Assembly (NCBI GenBank): GCA_005879255.1
Contig: VBKY01000147.1
Coordinates: forward strand, 1 to 24,973
Source: Deltaproteobacteria bacterium
GTDB taxonomy: Bacteria > Desulfobacterota_B > Binatia > UBA9968
Length of the DNA: 24,973 nucleotides
Direction: 5' to 3'
Positions 14,847 through 24,075 of this stretch are shown here, one piece after another. Each line of letters starts with the position of its first letter. The first letter of the stretch is position 1. The position numbers and the translations under genes are program-made. The notes beneath the pieces are model-generated. The model was not told the origin of the DNA and did not search any database. It saw only the letters and a program-made list of their open reading frames with translations.

Positions 14847-15840
14847 CCTGCCAGATCAACAGACGAAGCTCATTTTCCACGGCTTCCCATTTATTTAACT
14901 TTTCCTGCCTCAATTGCCGCACCTCATCTTGATAAGTCTTAAGGTTGCCTTGCATCTTTAGAATTCCTTCGACAATGCTGTCGACGGTGCAATCAACATG
15001 GACCGCTCCTTTGGCAAAAGAGTTCTTAAGCACCTCCGTATTCGACGTCACCACAGGTTTTCCAAGATAAACCGCTTCGTAGGCGCCGCGCTGCATCGTG
15101 TGGTCTAACGTTGTCAAACAAATGATAGCGTCGGAGTCCAGCAGCAAGCCCGCATATTCTGACTTCGATAAAAAGCCGGTAAAGTCGACGTTTTTTGGCT
15201 TCGCTTGAACAATCCTTGGATCAGCGCTCCTGAAATCACCCGTCACATAAAACTGGATCTGCGGTAAACGCTTTGCCGCTTCGAAAAAAAGGGAGAGAGG
15301 TTCATCTTTTGTGAAGCTGCTGATAAAGGTCATCTTTGTTTTGTCAATGAATTGCACGATCTTGGCTTCAACAAAGTCAATAGGGACATCGCCAACAATA
15401 GTTGCGGTAGCGCCCCATGCCGTGACAATCCCCTTTAAATACTCATTGGTAACGATAGTCGTGCGTGCGTGCTGCGAGAAAAAACGATGGAGAAAGATAA
15501 TTGACCGCCAGCGCGGATCCAAGAATGCTGCCGTGTGTGCATCGATCGCATAAGCGCCTGCTGTAAGTCTGGCGTAAAGCCAGACAGGGAAGCAGGCCGC
15601 TACGGGGGGCGTCATTACAAAGACAAACCGGGGTCTTTCCCGAAACAAAACTCGGAAAGTTTTTATGACTTGAGAGATATACTTGAATACTATCGTCGAA
15701 TATCGGCTTCCCCAGAAACCGGAATAGATCATAAAGGACTTACCGCCTAACTTCTTGGCTATGCCGTCGCTTCGAGCGCAGTCCGATGCCCAAGATATAT
15801 ATATAAGGCATTCCTTACGGGTATCAGTCATGCCTGCCAT
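14836..15840 (-). CDS. GT-B glycosyltransferase (GT4/group 1-like)
   Basis: This 334-residue protein has the two-domain layout of GT-B glycosyltransferases. The C-terminal half contains MTFISSFTKDEPL, FTGFLSKSEYAGLLLDSDAIICL and GAYEAVYLGKPVVTS, the last being the nucleotide-sugar donor region of GT4-type enzymes, although the first acidic residue of the usual E-x7-E pair is replaced. It probably adds one sugar to the lipid-linked EPS repeat on the cytoplasmic face. I prefer ATG 15840, which overlaps the preceding TGA as TGATG and has GGAG upstream, over a GTG at 15843. Donor and acceptor are unknown. Confidence 0.82.
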   Translation of the reverse strand: MAGMTDTRKECLIYISWASDCARSDGIAKKLGGKSFMIYSGFWGSRYSTIVFKYISQVIKTFRVLFRERPRFVFVMTPPVAACFPVWLYARLTAGAYAIDAHTAAFLDPRWRSIIFLHRFFSQHARTTIVTNEYLKGIVTAWGATATIVGDVPIDFVEAKIVQFIDKTKMTFISSFTKDEPLSLFFEAAKRLPQIQFYVTGDFRSADPRIVQAKPKNVDFTGFLSKSEYAGLLLDSDAIICLTTLDHTMQRGAYEAVYLGKPVVTSNTEVLKNSFAKGAVHVDCTVDSIVEGILKMQGNLKTYQDEVRQLRQEKLNKWEAVENELRLLIWQDAN

Positions 15841-17018
15841 CACTCCGGCGCTGCGTTCTGTAAGCGCCGACCACGGACTCCGATATTTCGCCTGTAATCA
15901 TCTTGCTCCACGGTTGGCATGACTTTCCAGTCAACGATTTCGACATCGGTAAATCCCAACTCTTTGAACCATTCGGATATTTCCGTCGACTCATGGCGGT
16001 GCGCATATTTCGGCGTGAACCGATCTCTTGCTGCATGTACCGCTCTGCCAAAATCATAAGTCTGAACCCGTGGATCTTGTATGCGGCGCAATTTATTTAG
16101 ACCTAAATATCCCAAAGCCATAAGGGCCAGCAAAACCTTGGAATACGTACTGTCTGGCCTTTCGCTTAGGATCGGACGAAGTACGCTTTCTAATGAGTAC
16201 GCAGCTACGCGGAAGTGGTTGTCGTCGATGGATCTCTTTCCGTAAACCCAAAGGTACAAACAACCCCCAGGACGGCAGTAACTCGACAATGATTTGAAGG
16301 CCTCGTATGTCGAAAAGGTGTGGTGCAAGACGCCCCGAGAGTAGACTGAAGCAAAACTGATTTTCTCGAAAGGCAAATGAAAAACCGAAGCTTGGACGAA
16401 GTGAAGAAAAGGATTTTCTTTATAATGTTTGGATGCCTGCAGCACCGAGTGGCTAAGATCTACACCAACGGCATCAACGCAGTAATTCTTTTGCGCTAAG
16501 TACGTGGTAATTCCCAGGCCGCATCCGACTTCCAGGAAGTTGAGATTGATCTGCTCTTGTGCCGAAGGATTCATTTCCCGCAAGAATCGTTGCTCAAGAT
16601 CTTGGTAATTTGCCTCCCACAGCACACCATCATATTTATATTCGACCCATTCCTTTGAAAAAGACTCCAAAACAAATTGTTCCCCGGTAACTGGCTCGCC
16701 ATGAGGAAGATTAAACCGCCTTAATTCAAGCCGCGAAAGCTGCTCGCTAAAATCGGCGAGAAACCGATCGTGAAGCCGGGTCTTATACGTAAGCAGGATT
16801 GGCAATCCACTACTTATAGGAAACCAGAGCCTGCACTCGTCACAGAGCAATACACCTTCATCGACGTACTGATTGAACTCGCTATTGAGCAACCCCTTTT
16901 CCCGAGCAGCGGTTAAATGGTCATCCTGGAGCTGGCGCGCACTGCATTGAAAAACGGTTAATTCCAGTTGATTTACACATACTGGGCAGCGCAAAGTCCT
17001 ATGAAAACGCTTCCACAT
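15840..17018 (-). CDS. Trm112-like zinc ribbon plus class I SAM methyltransferase
   Basis: A 392-residue protein. The N-terminus carries a Trm112-like zinc ribbon (Cys11-Pro-Val-Cys14 and Cys59-Asp-Glu-Cys62). A Methyltransf_11-type domain follows, with FLEVGCGLG at 161-169, GVDLS at 185-189 and the SVYSRGVLHH block. Similar proteins are common in surface-polysaccharide loci, where they probably methylate glycans or glycolipids; the substrate here is unknown. The ATG lacks a strong ribosome site. Its stop overlaps the start of the next glycosyltransferase. It begins 55 bases after the stop of the TIGR03087-type glycosyltransferase, the largest gap in this operon. Confidence 0.85.
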   Translation of the reverse strand: MWKRFHRTLRCPVCVNQLELTVFQCSARQLQDDHLTAAREKGLLNSEFNQYVDEGVLLCDECRLWFPISSGLPILLTYKTRLHDRFLADFSEQLSRLELRRFNLPHGEPVTGEQFVLESFSKEWVEYKYDGVLWEANYQDLEQRFLREMNPSAQEQINLNFLEVGCGLGITTYLAQKNYCVDAVGVDLSHSVLQASKHYKENPFLHFVQASVFHLPFEKISFASVYSRGVLHHTFSTYEAFKSLSSYCRPGGCLYLWVYGKRSIDDNHFRVAAYSLESVLRPILSERPDSTYSKVLLALMALGYLGLNKLRRIQDPRVQTYDFGRAVHAARDRFTPKYAHRHESTEISEWFKELGFTDVEIVDWKVMPTVEQDDYRRNIGVRGRRLQNAAPE

Positions 17019-17073
17019 CTAAAATTGGCTTTGGGGAAGTCCGAGCGGGTATCCTAATATCAACCCCAATGAA

Positions 17074-18315
17074 CTAGTGTGCCAGTCCGGGGATGCTCGC
17101 AGCGAGACCCTGAACCGCGGAACCGCCAGTGGCAGTAACAGCCTTTTGGAGGATACCATCCAAAATTTGCATGGAAACCGACCAAGCATGAGTCTCCTCC
17201 ACTCTCTTCCGGCCAGCCTCCGATAACAGCTTTTGCAACGTCGGGTTTTCAAGTACGCGAACGACCTGATCGGCGAATGACTCAGCATCATCTCCTACTA
17301 ACAAGTGTTTCTGCGGGATAGCTTGTATGCCCTTTGCCGCTTGCGGCGTTGCAACTACCGGAACACTCATGGCCATCGATTCAAGGATCTTATTCTGGGT
17401 TCCTCTTGCCATCCGCAGTGGTGCAATGGATACTGCGGCATCATGCAGATATGGCCTCACATCGGGCACGTGACCGGTCACTGAAATGCCCGTCATCGCT
17501 TGCAATTTCTTGATGGCGCGCGATGGCTTTGATCCAACGATATGGAACTCCGCTCTTGGGATCTTTCTACGAATCAGCGGGAAGATCTCTTTAGCGAAGT
17601 ACAAGACACCATCGATATTCGGAAAGTAATCCATACGTCCGAGAAACACGATAATAGGTGCGTCCCCACCGCGCTGTTGACTGTGCTGAAAGTAGCTGGA
17701 ATCTACCCCGTTGGGAATCACTGATGAGGGAAGCCCGAGCTTCAATTTCTTAAACTCTTCCAATTCTCCGTATGTGGTCAACGTGCAGTGTTGGAATTTT
17801 TGCGCCACTTTTTTTTCATATTTGCGTAGTTTGCGCGCCTCTATTCCAAATACCCGAGAGAGGGGAAAAGCTCGCTCTTTTTCATAGTCAAACCACTTGG
17901 CCGAATCGAGATCCCCGAAATCCAGCATACCGAACTTTGTCGGGATTCCGACTGCATACTGAGCCGCGAAAGCACAATGAACCAGGACCGCATCAAAGTC
18001 TTTATGGCGAGCGGCTTCCTCAACTCTGCGGCGCAAATGCGGCGACCAAAAATATGCAACAGATGACGGAGTCGCCGTCAGGAGTGCGCGGCAGGCGCGT
18101 CTCCAGCGAACCGAGTTCGGGACGACCTCCGTGATCACATCAGCGCAATAATTCTTCAGTTCTAAACTCTCTTTAAGCTCGTCTTCCGTAAAAGCTAGAC
18201 TGGCCACGGTCACGGAATGCTTTTGCCCAAGATGCCGAATCATGTTGAAAGGACGAATCTTGCCGCCCCTATTTGGCGGGTAGGGTAGCCGATGACAAAC
18301 AAAGAGAATTTTCAT
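17074..18315 (-). CDS. PEP-CTERM/exosortase A-associated sugar transferase (TIGR03087 type)
   Basis: This GT-B glycosyltransferase has 413 residues. The N-terminus FVCHRLPYPPNRGGKIR, the segment GMLDFGDLDSAKWFDYE (about 129-145), IPNGVD at 200-205, VFLGRMDYFPN (about 223-233) and the donor-site block GTQNKILESMAM at 305-316 fit the Stp1/TIGR03087 family. That family is found almost only with exosortase A EPS systems. It should transfer a sugar from a nucleotide donor onto the growing lipid-linked unit. The ATG starts 7 bases after the amidotransferase stop. Its genomic company strengthens the XrtA classification. Confidence 0.92.
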   Translation of the reverse strand: MKILFVCHRLPYPPNRGGKIRPFNMIRHLGQKHSVTVASLAFTEDELKESLELKNYCADVITEVVPNSVRWRRACRALLTATPSSVAYFWSPHLRRRVEEAARHKDFDAVLVHCAFAAQYAVGIPTKFGMLDFGDLDSAKWFDYEKERAFPLSRVFGIEARKLRKYEKKVAQKFQHCTLTTYGELEEFKKLKLGLPSSVIPNGVDSSYFQHSQQRGGDAPIIVFLGRMDYFPNIDGVLYFAKEIFPLIRRKIPRAEFHIVGSKPSRAIKKLQAMTGISVTGHVPDVRPYLHDAAVSIAPLRMARGTQNKILESMAMSVPVVATPQAAKGIQAIPQKHLLVGDDAESFADQVVRVLENPTLQKLLSEAGRKRVEETHAWSVSMQILDGILQKAVTATGGSAVQGLAASIPGLAH

Positions 18316-18322
18316 TCAACAT

Positions 18323-20266
18323 CTATCCGTCAAGCGTCATTTCGCTCGCGTCGCGATAATCCTTCCCGTCCAGAAATATTCGACACCACAACTCAAGATT
18401 GATCAACGCCAGTAGATGATCGGTGTAGTCGCTCTTTTGAGCCATGTGCCTACCGACCATTTCCTCGATAACCGGCCAATTAAAGAGGCCTCTCTTCTTT
18501 ATTTGAGCCTCAGATATCAGGTTTTTTACAAGTGGCCCGAGATCATTGCGAATCCAAGAACCCATAGGCGCGCCGAATCCTCGTTTTTTGCGGTGTACGA
18601 TTTCGCTCGGCAACCAGGGCCCGACAACCTTTTTAAGCAGATACTTCATAGTGAAGCCATGCACCTTAAGCGAACTTGGCATCCCAGCCGCAAGCTCGAC
18701 TAACTCCTGGTCCACAAAAGGCGCGCGACATTCGAGTGACACCGCCATAGTCATTTTGTCGGTTAAAGCCAATAGATCGTCCGCAAGCGATGTCTTGATG
18801 TCCACATATATGAGTTGATTCAGTCCAGTACATTCTCGATGGTTTTGAAAATAACTCTCCATGATCTCTGACCCAAATCCGTTCGATCTTGATCTCTCCC
18901 TTGCCGCTCCATTTCCAAAAAGGGCCTCTTGAAGATCCGATGAAAACAGCGTCACGTAACTCATATATCGTGATGACGGGTTCGATTCAGCGGACTTCAG
19001 AAACGCGTCAGCATATCGAATGTAATTCTTCATGCTTGAATGCCGGTCTTGGGGCAGGGCCGCGACGAGAGCAGGGAGCCATTTCCTTCGCACGACATCT
19101 GGAAACCATCGGTAATATTGCACCAAACGATCTCCAAGATAACGTCGGTAGCCTCCGAACAGCTCGTCCCCTCCTACGCCGGACAGAATAACCTTCACGC
19201 TTTGACTCGCTAATCTGGCCACGAGATAGGTCGTAATCAACGCAGAATCTGCAATGGGCTCATCCAAATGCCATATCAAGGTAGGAAGCAGCTGGGCGAC
19301 ATCTGGGCGAACGATGATTTCATGATGATCCGTGGCAAACGCCTTTGCCACAATGCGTGCGTAAGGCAGTTCATTATAGAAACGATCATTGCCTTCGAAT
19401 CCAATAGAATAGGTTTTGACCGGCCTGTCAGTCATGCCGGCCATCGCCGCCACGATGGCGCTGGAATCGATCCCGCCACTCAGGAAAGCACCCAAGGGCA
19501 CATCGCTGACGAGTCGAATTCGCACAGATTCGAGTAGTTTTTCGCGGACGCGCTCGATCCATTCTCGTTCGGAGCAACCTTTTACGGCGCCACGTGGAAC
19601 ATCCCAATAGCGTTGGTGTTGCAGCCCGCTCTGGTCGGCAATTAAGTAACTACCGGGTAGGAGTTTTTCGATTCCCTCGAAAAGAGTCCACGGCGCCGGC
19701 ACGTACCCCAGTGCAAGATACTCTTGAAGGGCACGGACGCTTAAGCTGCGGGAAACGCCACAAACTTCCAGAATGGACTTGATCTCTGATGCAAACAAAA
19801 TACGATATGGCTCACGACAAATATAAAGGGGCTTTTTCCCGAGCCGGTCGCGCGCCAGGATGAGCCGAGATTGGTTAGCGTCCCAAAGCGCGATTGCAAA
19901 CATCCCGCGAAGCCGCTTGAACAGGCCTATTCCTTCTTCCTCATACAGATGAACAATAACCTCGGTATCAGACCGAGACCGAAATACGTGGCCGCGGCTT
20001 TCCAGATCGGCACGCAGTTCCTTGAAGTTGTAGATCTCCCCATTGCAAACCACCCATACGGTTTGGTCTTCATTGGCGATGGGTTGGTGTCCTCCTGCAA
20101 CATCTATAATGCTGAGACGGCGCATCCCAAGCGCGATTTGATCTTTCGTATAGTGACCGTAATCGTCAGGTCCTCGATGGCGGATAACTTCCCCCATCTT
20201 AACCAACAGCTTTTCAGCGGGTTGAGAACCCTGCTGCCATTCAAACATTCCGTATATGCCACACAT
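18323..20266 (-). CDS. Exosortase A-associated asparagine-synthase-like amidotransferase
   Basis: A 647-residue class II glutamine amidotransferase fused to an asparagine synthase domain. Cys2 of MCGIYGMF is the N-terminal nucleophile exposed after Met removal, RHRGPDD (29-35) and CNGEIYN (74-80) line the glutaminase site, and the ATP pyrophosphatase loop SGGIDSS is at 263-269. The length and context match the TIGR03108 group of exosortase A loci. The likely reaction is glutamine- and ATP-dependent amidation of a carboxyl group. In an AlgD-containing locus a uronic acid carboxyl is an attractive target, but this is inference; plain asparagine synthesis is less likely here. It is packed between the O-ligase (15-base gap) and a glycosyltransferase (7-base gap). 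Confidence 0.92.
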   Translation of the reverse strand: MCGIYGMFEWQQGSQPAEKLLVKMGEVIRHRGPDDYGHYTKDQIALGMRRLSIIDVAGGHQPIANEDQTVWVVCNGEIYNFKELRADLESRGHVFRSRSDTEVIVHLYEEEGIGLFKRLRGMFAIALWDANQSRLILARDRLGKKPLYICREPYRILFASEIKSILEVCGVSRSLSVRALQEYLALGYVPAPWTLFEGIEKLLPGSYLIADQSGLQHQRYWDVPRGAVKGCSEREWIERVREKLLESVRIRLVSDVPLGAFLSGGIDSSAIVAAMAGMTDRPVKTYSIGFEGNDRFYNELPYARIVAKAFATDHHEIIVRPDVAQLLPTLIWHLDEPIADSALITTYLVARLASQSVKVILSGVGGDELFGGYRRYLGDRLVQYYRWFPDVVRRKWLPALVAALPQDRHSSMKNYIRYADAFLKSAESNPSSRYMSYVTLFSSDLQEALFGNGAARERSRSNGFGSEIMESYFQNHRECTGLNQLIYVDIKTSLADDLLALTDKMTMAVSLECRAPFVDQELVELAAGMPSSLKVHGFTMKYLLKKVVGPWLPSEIVHRKKRGFGAPMGSWIRNDLGPLVKNLISEAQIKKRGLFNWPVIEEMVGRHMAQKSDYTDHLLALINLELWCRIFLDGKDYRDASEMTLDG

Positions 20267-20281
20267 ACTTTAAGCGAATCT

Positions 20282-21622
20282 TTACTTCTTCATCGCCATG
20301 GCGGGACGACTGAGCACCGGACCGGCTACAGCGGGAGTGGCTGATGGTGACAATGCCGTCCGGGAAGCAGTCACGATGATCTCTTTGGCAATGACAATCA
20401 TGCCGACCAGATAGTAAAACATGTCAAAATAGGCTGCATCTAGGAAAGTTCCTATGACCATATAGGCAATTAAAGCGGCTTGAATCGAATCGGCGTAGAA
20501 CTCAGCCCATGCCATTTCTGGATGCGTTCTGCCGAAGCGGCGCAACTGCCGTAAACTGAACAGGCAAGAAGCCATGAGAGAAATCCAAAGCATGAATGTC
20601 GGAACGCCATGCTCCCCGAGCACGCTAAGCCATGTGCTATGACATGTCCATTCTTTGCCCGGCCAACGCTGCAGGAACTCGGGATAATAGGCTGCATAGG
20701 TCTCAAGATCCGAGAACTTGAAGCCGCCGCCCGTGAACGGCCTCGCTAGCCCGACCCGTTTACAAAACTCCCAGTTCCATAATCGGCTTTCGGCCGAATC
20801 ATCTTCCTCGTAGTTTACGAGCTGGTCATAGCGACTAAACAAACGGTGAGGCAGTAATTGCGGCACCGCGCTAGCAATCACAATAGCAGCCATCCCCGCG
20901 GCCGCAACGACTAAGAATTTATGCCGTATTTTTAGAAAAACCATGGCCGTCACCATGGCGAGCCCTAGCCATGCACCACGCGAATACGTACACACCACAG
21001 CCGGAAATGAAAACAATAACATTGCTTTAATGAGCCATCGCAACCATGTTATTGTTTCCGTTTTGAGCAGGTAGTAGAGGAGCGGAATATTCATAACAAG
21101 TGCGAGACCGATTGAATTGTTCGCCGCGAGGAAACTTTCGTCCGGTCCATAGACGTTGTATGACCCGCCGCTGACGAATGCAAAAATACCTCCCTTTAAC
21201 CCATAAATGCCCAGCGAAAGCGCGACGATCCGAACGAGTAGATGCAGTCTTGACGCGTTGTTAATCAAAGTAGTCGCAATAAAGACCATGAGAAGAATCT
21301 TCGAAATATAGATCAATTCACTGTTTGCACGATCTGGAAAGAGCGCAACAAGAGTCGAAAACCCAAACCCCACCCACAAGCCTAATAATAGAATGGTTTC
21401 CCTCCACACTGGAAATCGCTTTGTTTCCTTGCCCAAGAAAAGTCCAGCCATCGTCGCAAGAGCGACAATCTGTGACAGCGGAAGCGTCCTTGCTATCCCC
21501 CACGTGTGACTCTGAGGACTGAAAAATCCCAGCCAGACAAAAAACAGCATTCCAACAACTGGCCGAAATAGAGCTACCGGTGCAAAAAGGGCAACGATCG
21601 TAAGAAGAATGATATCTCTCAT
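20282..21622 (-). CDS. O-antigen ligase/polymerase family protein, exosortase A-associated
   Basis: This is a polytopic inner-membrane protein of 446 residues with about ten to eleven hydrophobic segments. The N-terminus MRDIILLTIVALF with FRPVVGMLFFVWLGFFSP matches the TIGR03097 'putative O-glycosylation ligase, exosortase A-associated' group (DUF5935 plus Wzy_C). The large periplasmic loop holds FTGGGFKF, then TCHSTWLSVLGEHG, the His-containing block typical of Wzy/WaaL enzymes. It would polymerise repeat units or ligate glycan to an acceptor, possibly an exosortase-processed protein; the two roles cannot be told apart by sequence. The ATG is 4 bases after the upstream glycosyltransferase stop. 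Confidence 0.9.
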   Translation of the reverse strand: MRDIILLTIVALFAPVALFRPVVGMLFFVWLGFFSPQSHTWGIARTLPLSQIVALATMAGLFLGKETKRFPVWRETILLLGLWVGFGFSTLVALFPDRANSELIYISKILLMVFIATTLINNASRLHLLVRIVALSLGIYGLKGGIFAFVSGGSYNVYGPDESFLAANNSIGLALVMNIPLLYYLLKTETITWLRWLIKAMLLFSFPAVVCTYSRGAWLGLAMVTAMVFLKIRHKFLVVAAAGMAAIVIASAVPQLLPHRLFSRYDQLVNYEEDDSAESRLWNWEFCKRVGLARPFTGGGFKFSDLETYAAYYPEFLQRWPGKEWTCHSTWLSVLGEHGVPTFMLWISLMASCLFSLRQLRRFGRTHPEMAWAEFYADSIQAALIAYMVIGTFLDAAYFDMFYYLVGMIVIAKEIIVTASRTALSPSATPAVAGPVLSRPAMAMKK

Positions 21623-21626
21623 GGTA

Positions 21627-22883
21627 TTAAGTCGATCGGCTATTGTAAGTTAGCTCGTTAAGCGTTCTTGCGAGGTCGCACGCTTGGCGACTGCGGGCGT
21701 AACGCCGCACCGCCTCACTGCTGCAAAGGGGGTGTCTGCCGCTGCGTACTCGATTTATGAATTCGGGGATGGCAGAGACCAACGCGGCTACATCCGCCAA
21801 ATCGACCACCGTCGCGCCGCCAACTTCATCCAGTAGGGCAGCCGTATCACCCTCATGCGGGGTAAGAGCGAGAATCGGTTTCCGCAGTCTGAGGTACTCG
21901 TAAACTTTTGCCGGAATCTGGTGATTACAGGAAGCCGCTTGAAATAGCAGCAGAGCGTCCGCATCCGCGCATTCCTGCAAAGCCTTCTGGTGGGATAGCG
22001 CGGGGAGAAGACGCACAATATCGTCGACTCCCAGTTGCTTGATCATCTCAGCATAGTAGCGCTCGGAGCCGCTGGCCATGAGGTCGATATTCACCAGTGT
22101 TGAATTAATCTTACCCTCGCTTTTTAATCTTGATAGCGCCGTAAAAAAGGCACTCGGATCTCTGTCATCCGTATAGATGACGCCAGCATGGAGCAATCGG
22201 ATCGGCCGTGCCTCTAGATCTAGGGAAGTCCCAGAAAGGACAATATTTTTGAAATCATCCTCGTCGTATCCGTTGGGCACCAAAAGAGCGCGATCCGGAG
22301 CAAGAGTCGGATACCGCTCCAGGTACATTCGCCGCGTGGACTTAGTTGTAAAGACAAGACGGAGGCTATATCTGACCACGCCCCTCTCAATCCAACGGTA
22401 GGTACGACGCGACCAGATATCGCGGGGATAGTTGTCCTCGGTCATGGAGTCCCTAAAATCGGCAATCCATGGAATACCTGTTAAGCGATGTAACGTGAAA
22501 CCGATTAAATGAGCGGTGGCAATCGGGTACGTTGACCAAAGAACTTCGGGTTTATACTTACGTATTAGTCGCAACCCCGACCACAGAGCTCCAGTCCACC
22601 AGCTGACCCATTGGTCAGGCAACGCCATTAAGCGCCAATAGCGCCCCCGCACGGAAAGATGCCTTGCCGTATCTAGGGCAAAGGCGTGTTCGACTATCAC
22701 ATCCTCCGGTATCTTTTCCGACTGTTCCTTTCCAACGTTTAGGTACGCCCGCGGGTTAGCGCTCATGACAATTGGTTGCCAGCCATGCTCGGGCAGATAG
22801 CGCGAGAACTTGAGAGTCCGATAAACTCCACTACCACCTTGATACGGCGGGTAGTGAAAAGCGATCATTAGAATCTTTCGCAC
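21627..22883 (-). CDS. Exopolysaccharide glycosyltransferase (GT4-like)
   Basis: This GT-B glycosyltransferase has 418 residues from GTG 22883. The N-terminal FHYPPYQGGSGVYRTLKF is the glycine-rich acceptor-domain loop of GT4 enzymes. WIADFRDSMTED, VPNGYDEDDF and the donor-site block PAKVYEYLRLRKPILAL follow in the expected order. Start choice: GTG 22883 has AAGG about 9-10 bases upstream and gives a normal RKILMIAFHYPP beginning. ATG 22868 would remove the first strand, and GTG 22913 only adds an unconserved leader. With this start it overlaps the aminotransferase by 53 bases, unusually long for this operon. It probably adds a sugar to the EPS repeat; specificity is unknown. Confidence 0.85.
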   Translation of the reverse strand: MRKILMIAFHYPPYQGGSGVYRTLKFSRYLPEHGWQPIVMSANPRAYLNVGKEQSEKIPEDVIVEHAFALDTARHLSVRGRYWRLMALPDQWVSWWTGALWSGLRLIRKYKPEVLWSTYPIATAHLIGFTLHRLTGIPWIADFRDSMTEDNYPRDIWSRRTYRWIERGVVRYSLRLVFTTKSTRRMYLERYPTLAPDRALLVPNGYDEDDFKNIVLSGTSLDLEARPIRLLHAGVIYTDDRDPSAFFTALSRLKSEGKINSTLVNIDLMASGSERYYAEMIKQLGVDDIVRLLPALSHQKALQECADADALLLFQAASCNHQIPAKVYEYLRLRKPILALTPHEGDTAALLDEVGGATVVDLADVAALVSAIPEFINRVRSGRHPLCSSEAVRRYARSRQACDLARTLNELTYNSRST

Positions 22884-24066
22884 GAGCCACGACCTTGTCA
22901 CGTAAGATTTCACCTAGAATATCGGTCATTGCAGCCAAATCGCGCTCATCCATGCTTTGATGGATCGGCAAAAACACCAGGTTTTCATATAGGAATTGAG
23001 CGTTGGGAAACTGTTCCAGTGGGAGACTTGCATGAATGACTCCGCTCCATGTGGTCGCAGGTATTCCTCTTTCTCTAAGCACAAGATGCAGATCCTTAAC
23101 TTCATTCACCAAAAGAGGAAATACCCAAGGGCAAGTATTTTCCGGGAGATTCGGATAGACTGGAGCGACTCCCGCCATATTGCGAATCTCCGCACAGACC
23201 CGTTCATAATTGGTCCGCCTTTTTTCGACCACATCGGTAATTTTCGTATGTCGCAGAATGCGCCTCGACACACTGGACATTCGGAGGTTTGCGGAAGCAG
23301 GATCGAATTCGAGATCGTAACTATTGAGTTTGACCGCGCTGGCAATATGACTATGCAAAGAAAACCAACGTCGTATGATACTCGATGGCAGGGTCCAAAG
23401 AGCAGCCGGCCACCCTAACTGGCCGAGACTCGAGTCCACGATCAATTTATCCAACGTGTTTTTAGCTACCTTCAGAGAAAAGAAAGCATTTGCCTTTTTC
23501 CAATCGACTTTCAGTGTGACTTTAGGATTATTAATGACCAATTGCCCGCCGTCGTACAGCGGCAAAAATTTACGCCAACTGAAAATGCTAATGTCACCGT
23601 AATCGCCCAATGCGGTGCCTTCACTGCTTCGCCCCGCCAAGACGTGCGCACAATCCTCTATCAGGTAAAGGCCGTGCTCTTGACACAGTTCTCTGAACTG
23701 TCGAATGGGTTGAGGAAAGCCAAAATAATGCACAGCCAAGATCGCTCGCGTCTTGCCGTCAATCTTGCTCTTGATATCCGTGAAGTCAGGTTTGAGATCC
23801 AAACTGACGTTGTAGAACTTCACCTCACCGCCGTATTTCAATATTGGCTCGACGACCGACGTACAATGAAAAGACGGAACTAGCACATTCTCGCCAGCCC
23901 TGATCCCTAGCGCAGCTAAGCCATGATAAATGGCATTTCGCGCCCAAAAAACGTAGTGAATCGGCCGACCATTGAGCGCAGGAAAAAACTCATCGTTGCC
24001 AAAATTTGGCAGCAGCATTTTCCAGTGCAGCCGCGGCTCTTTTGGGACAATAAACTTCTCAATCAT
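22831..24066 (-). CDS. DegT/DnrJ/EryC1/StrS-type PLP aminotransferase
   Basis: A 411-residue fold-type I PLP enzyme. It shows ENVLVPSFHCTSVVEPIL (about 59-76), the PLP-pyridine-binding Asp138 in IEDCAH and the Schiff-base Lys166 in FSWRKFLPLYDGG. This family transfers an amino group to a keto nucleotide sugar, giving amino sugars for surface glycans. The second-domain part (about 280-390) is shorter in conserved motifs, so a sugar substrate is probable but not certain. The ATG is 9 bases after the decarboxylase stop, without a clear ribosome site, which suggests coupling. The C-terminal tail overlaps the next gene by about 53 bases. Confidence 0.87.
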   Translation of the reverse strand: MIEKFIVPKEPRLHWKMLLPNFGNDEFFPALNGRPIHYVFWARNAIYHGLAALGIRAGENVLVPSFHCTSVVEPILKYGGEVKFYNVSLDLKPDFTDIKSKIDGKTRAILAVHYFGFPQPIRQFRELCQEHGLYLIEDCAHVLAGRSSEGTALGDYGDISIFSWRKFLPLYDGGQLVINNPKVTLKVDWKKANAFFSLKVAKNTLDKLIVDSSLGQLGWPAALWTLPSSIIRRWFSLHSHIASAVKLNSYDLEFDPASANLRMSSVSRRILRHTKITDVVEKRRTNYERVCAEIRNMAGVAPVYPNLPENTCPWVFPLLVNEVKDLHLVLRERGIPATTWSGVIHASLPLEQFPNAQFLYENLVFLPIHQSMDERDLAAMTDILGEILRDKVVARAKDSNDRFSLPAVSRW

Positions 24067-24075
24067 TGATACGTT

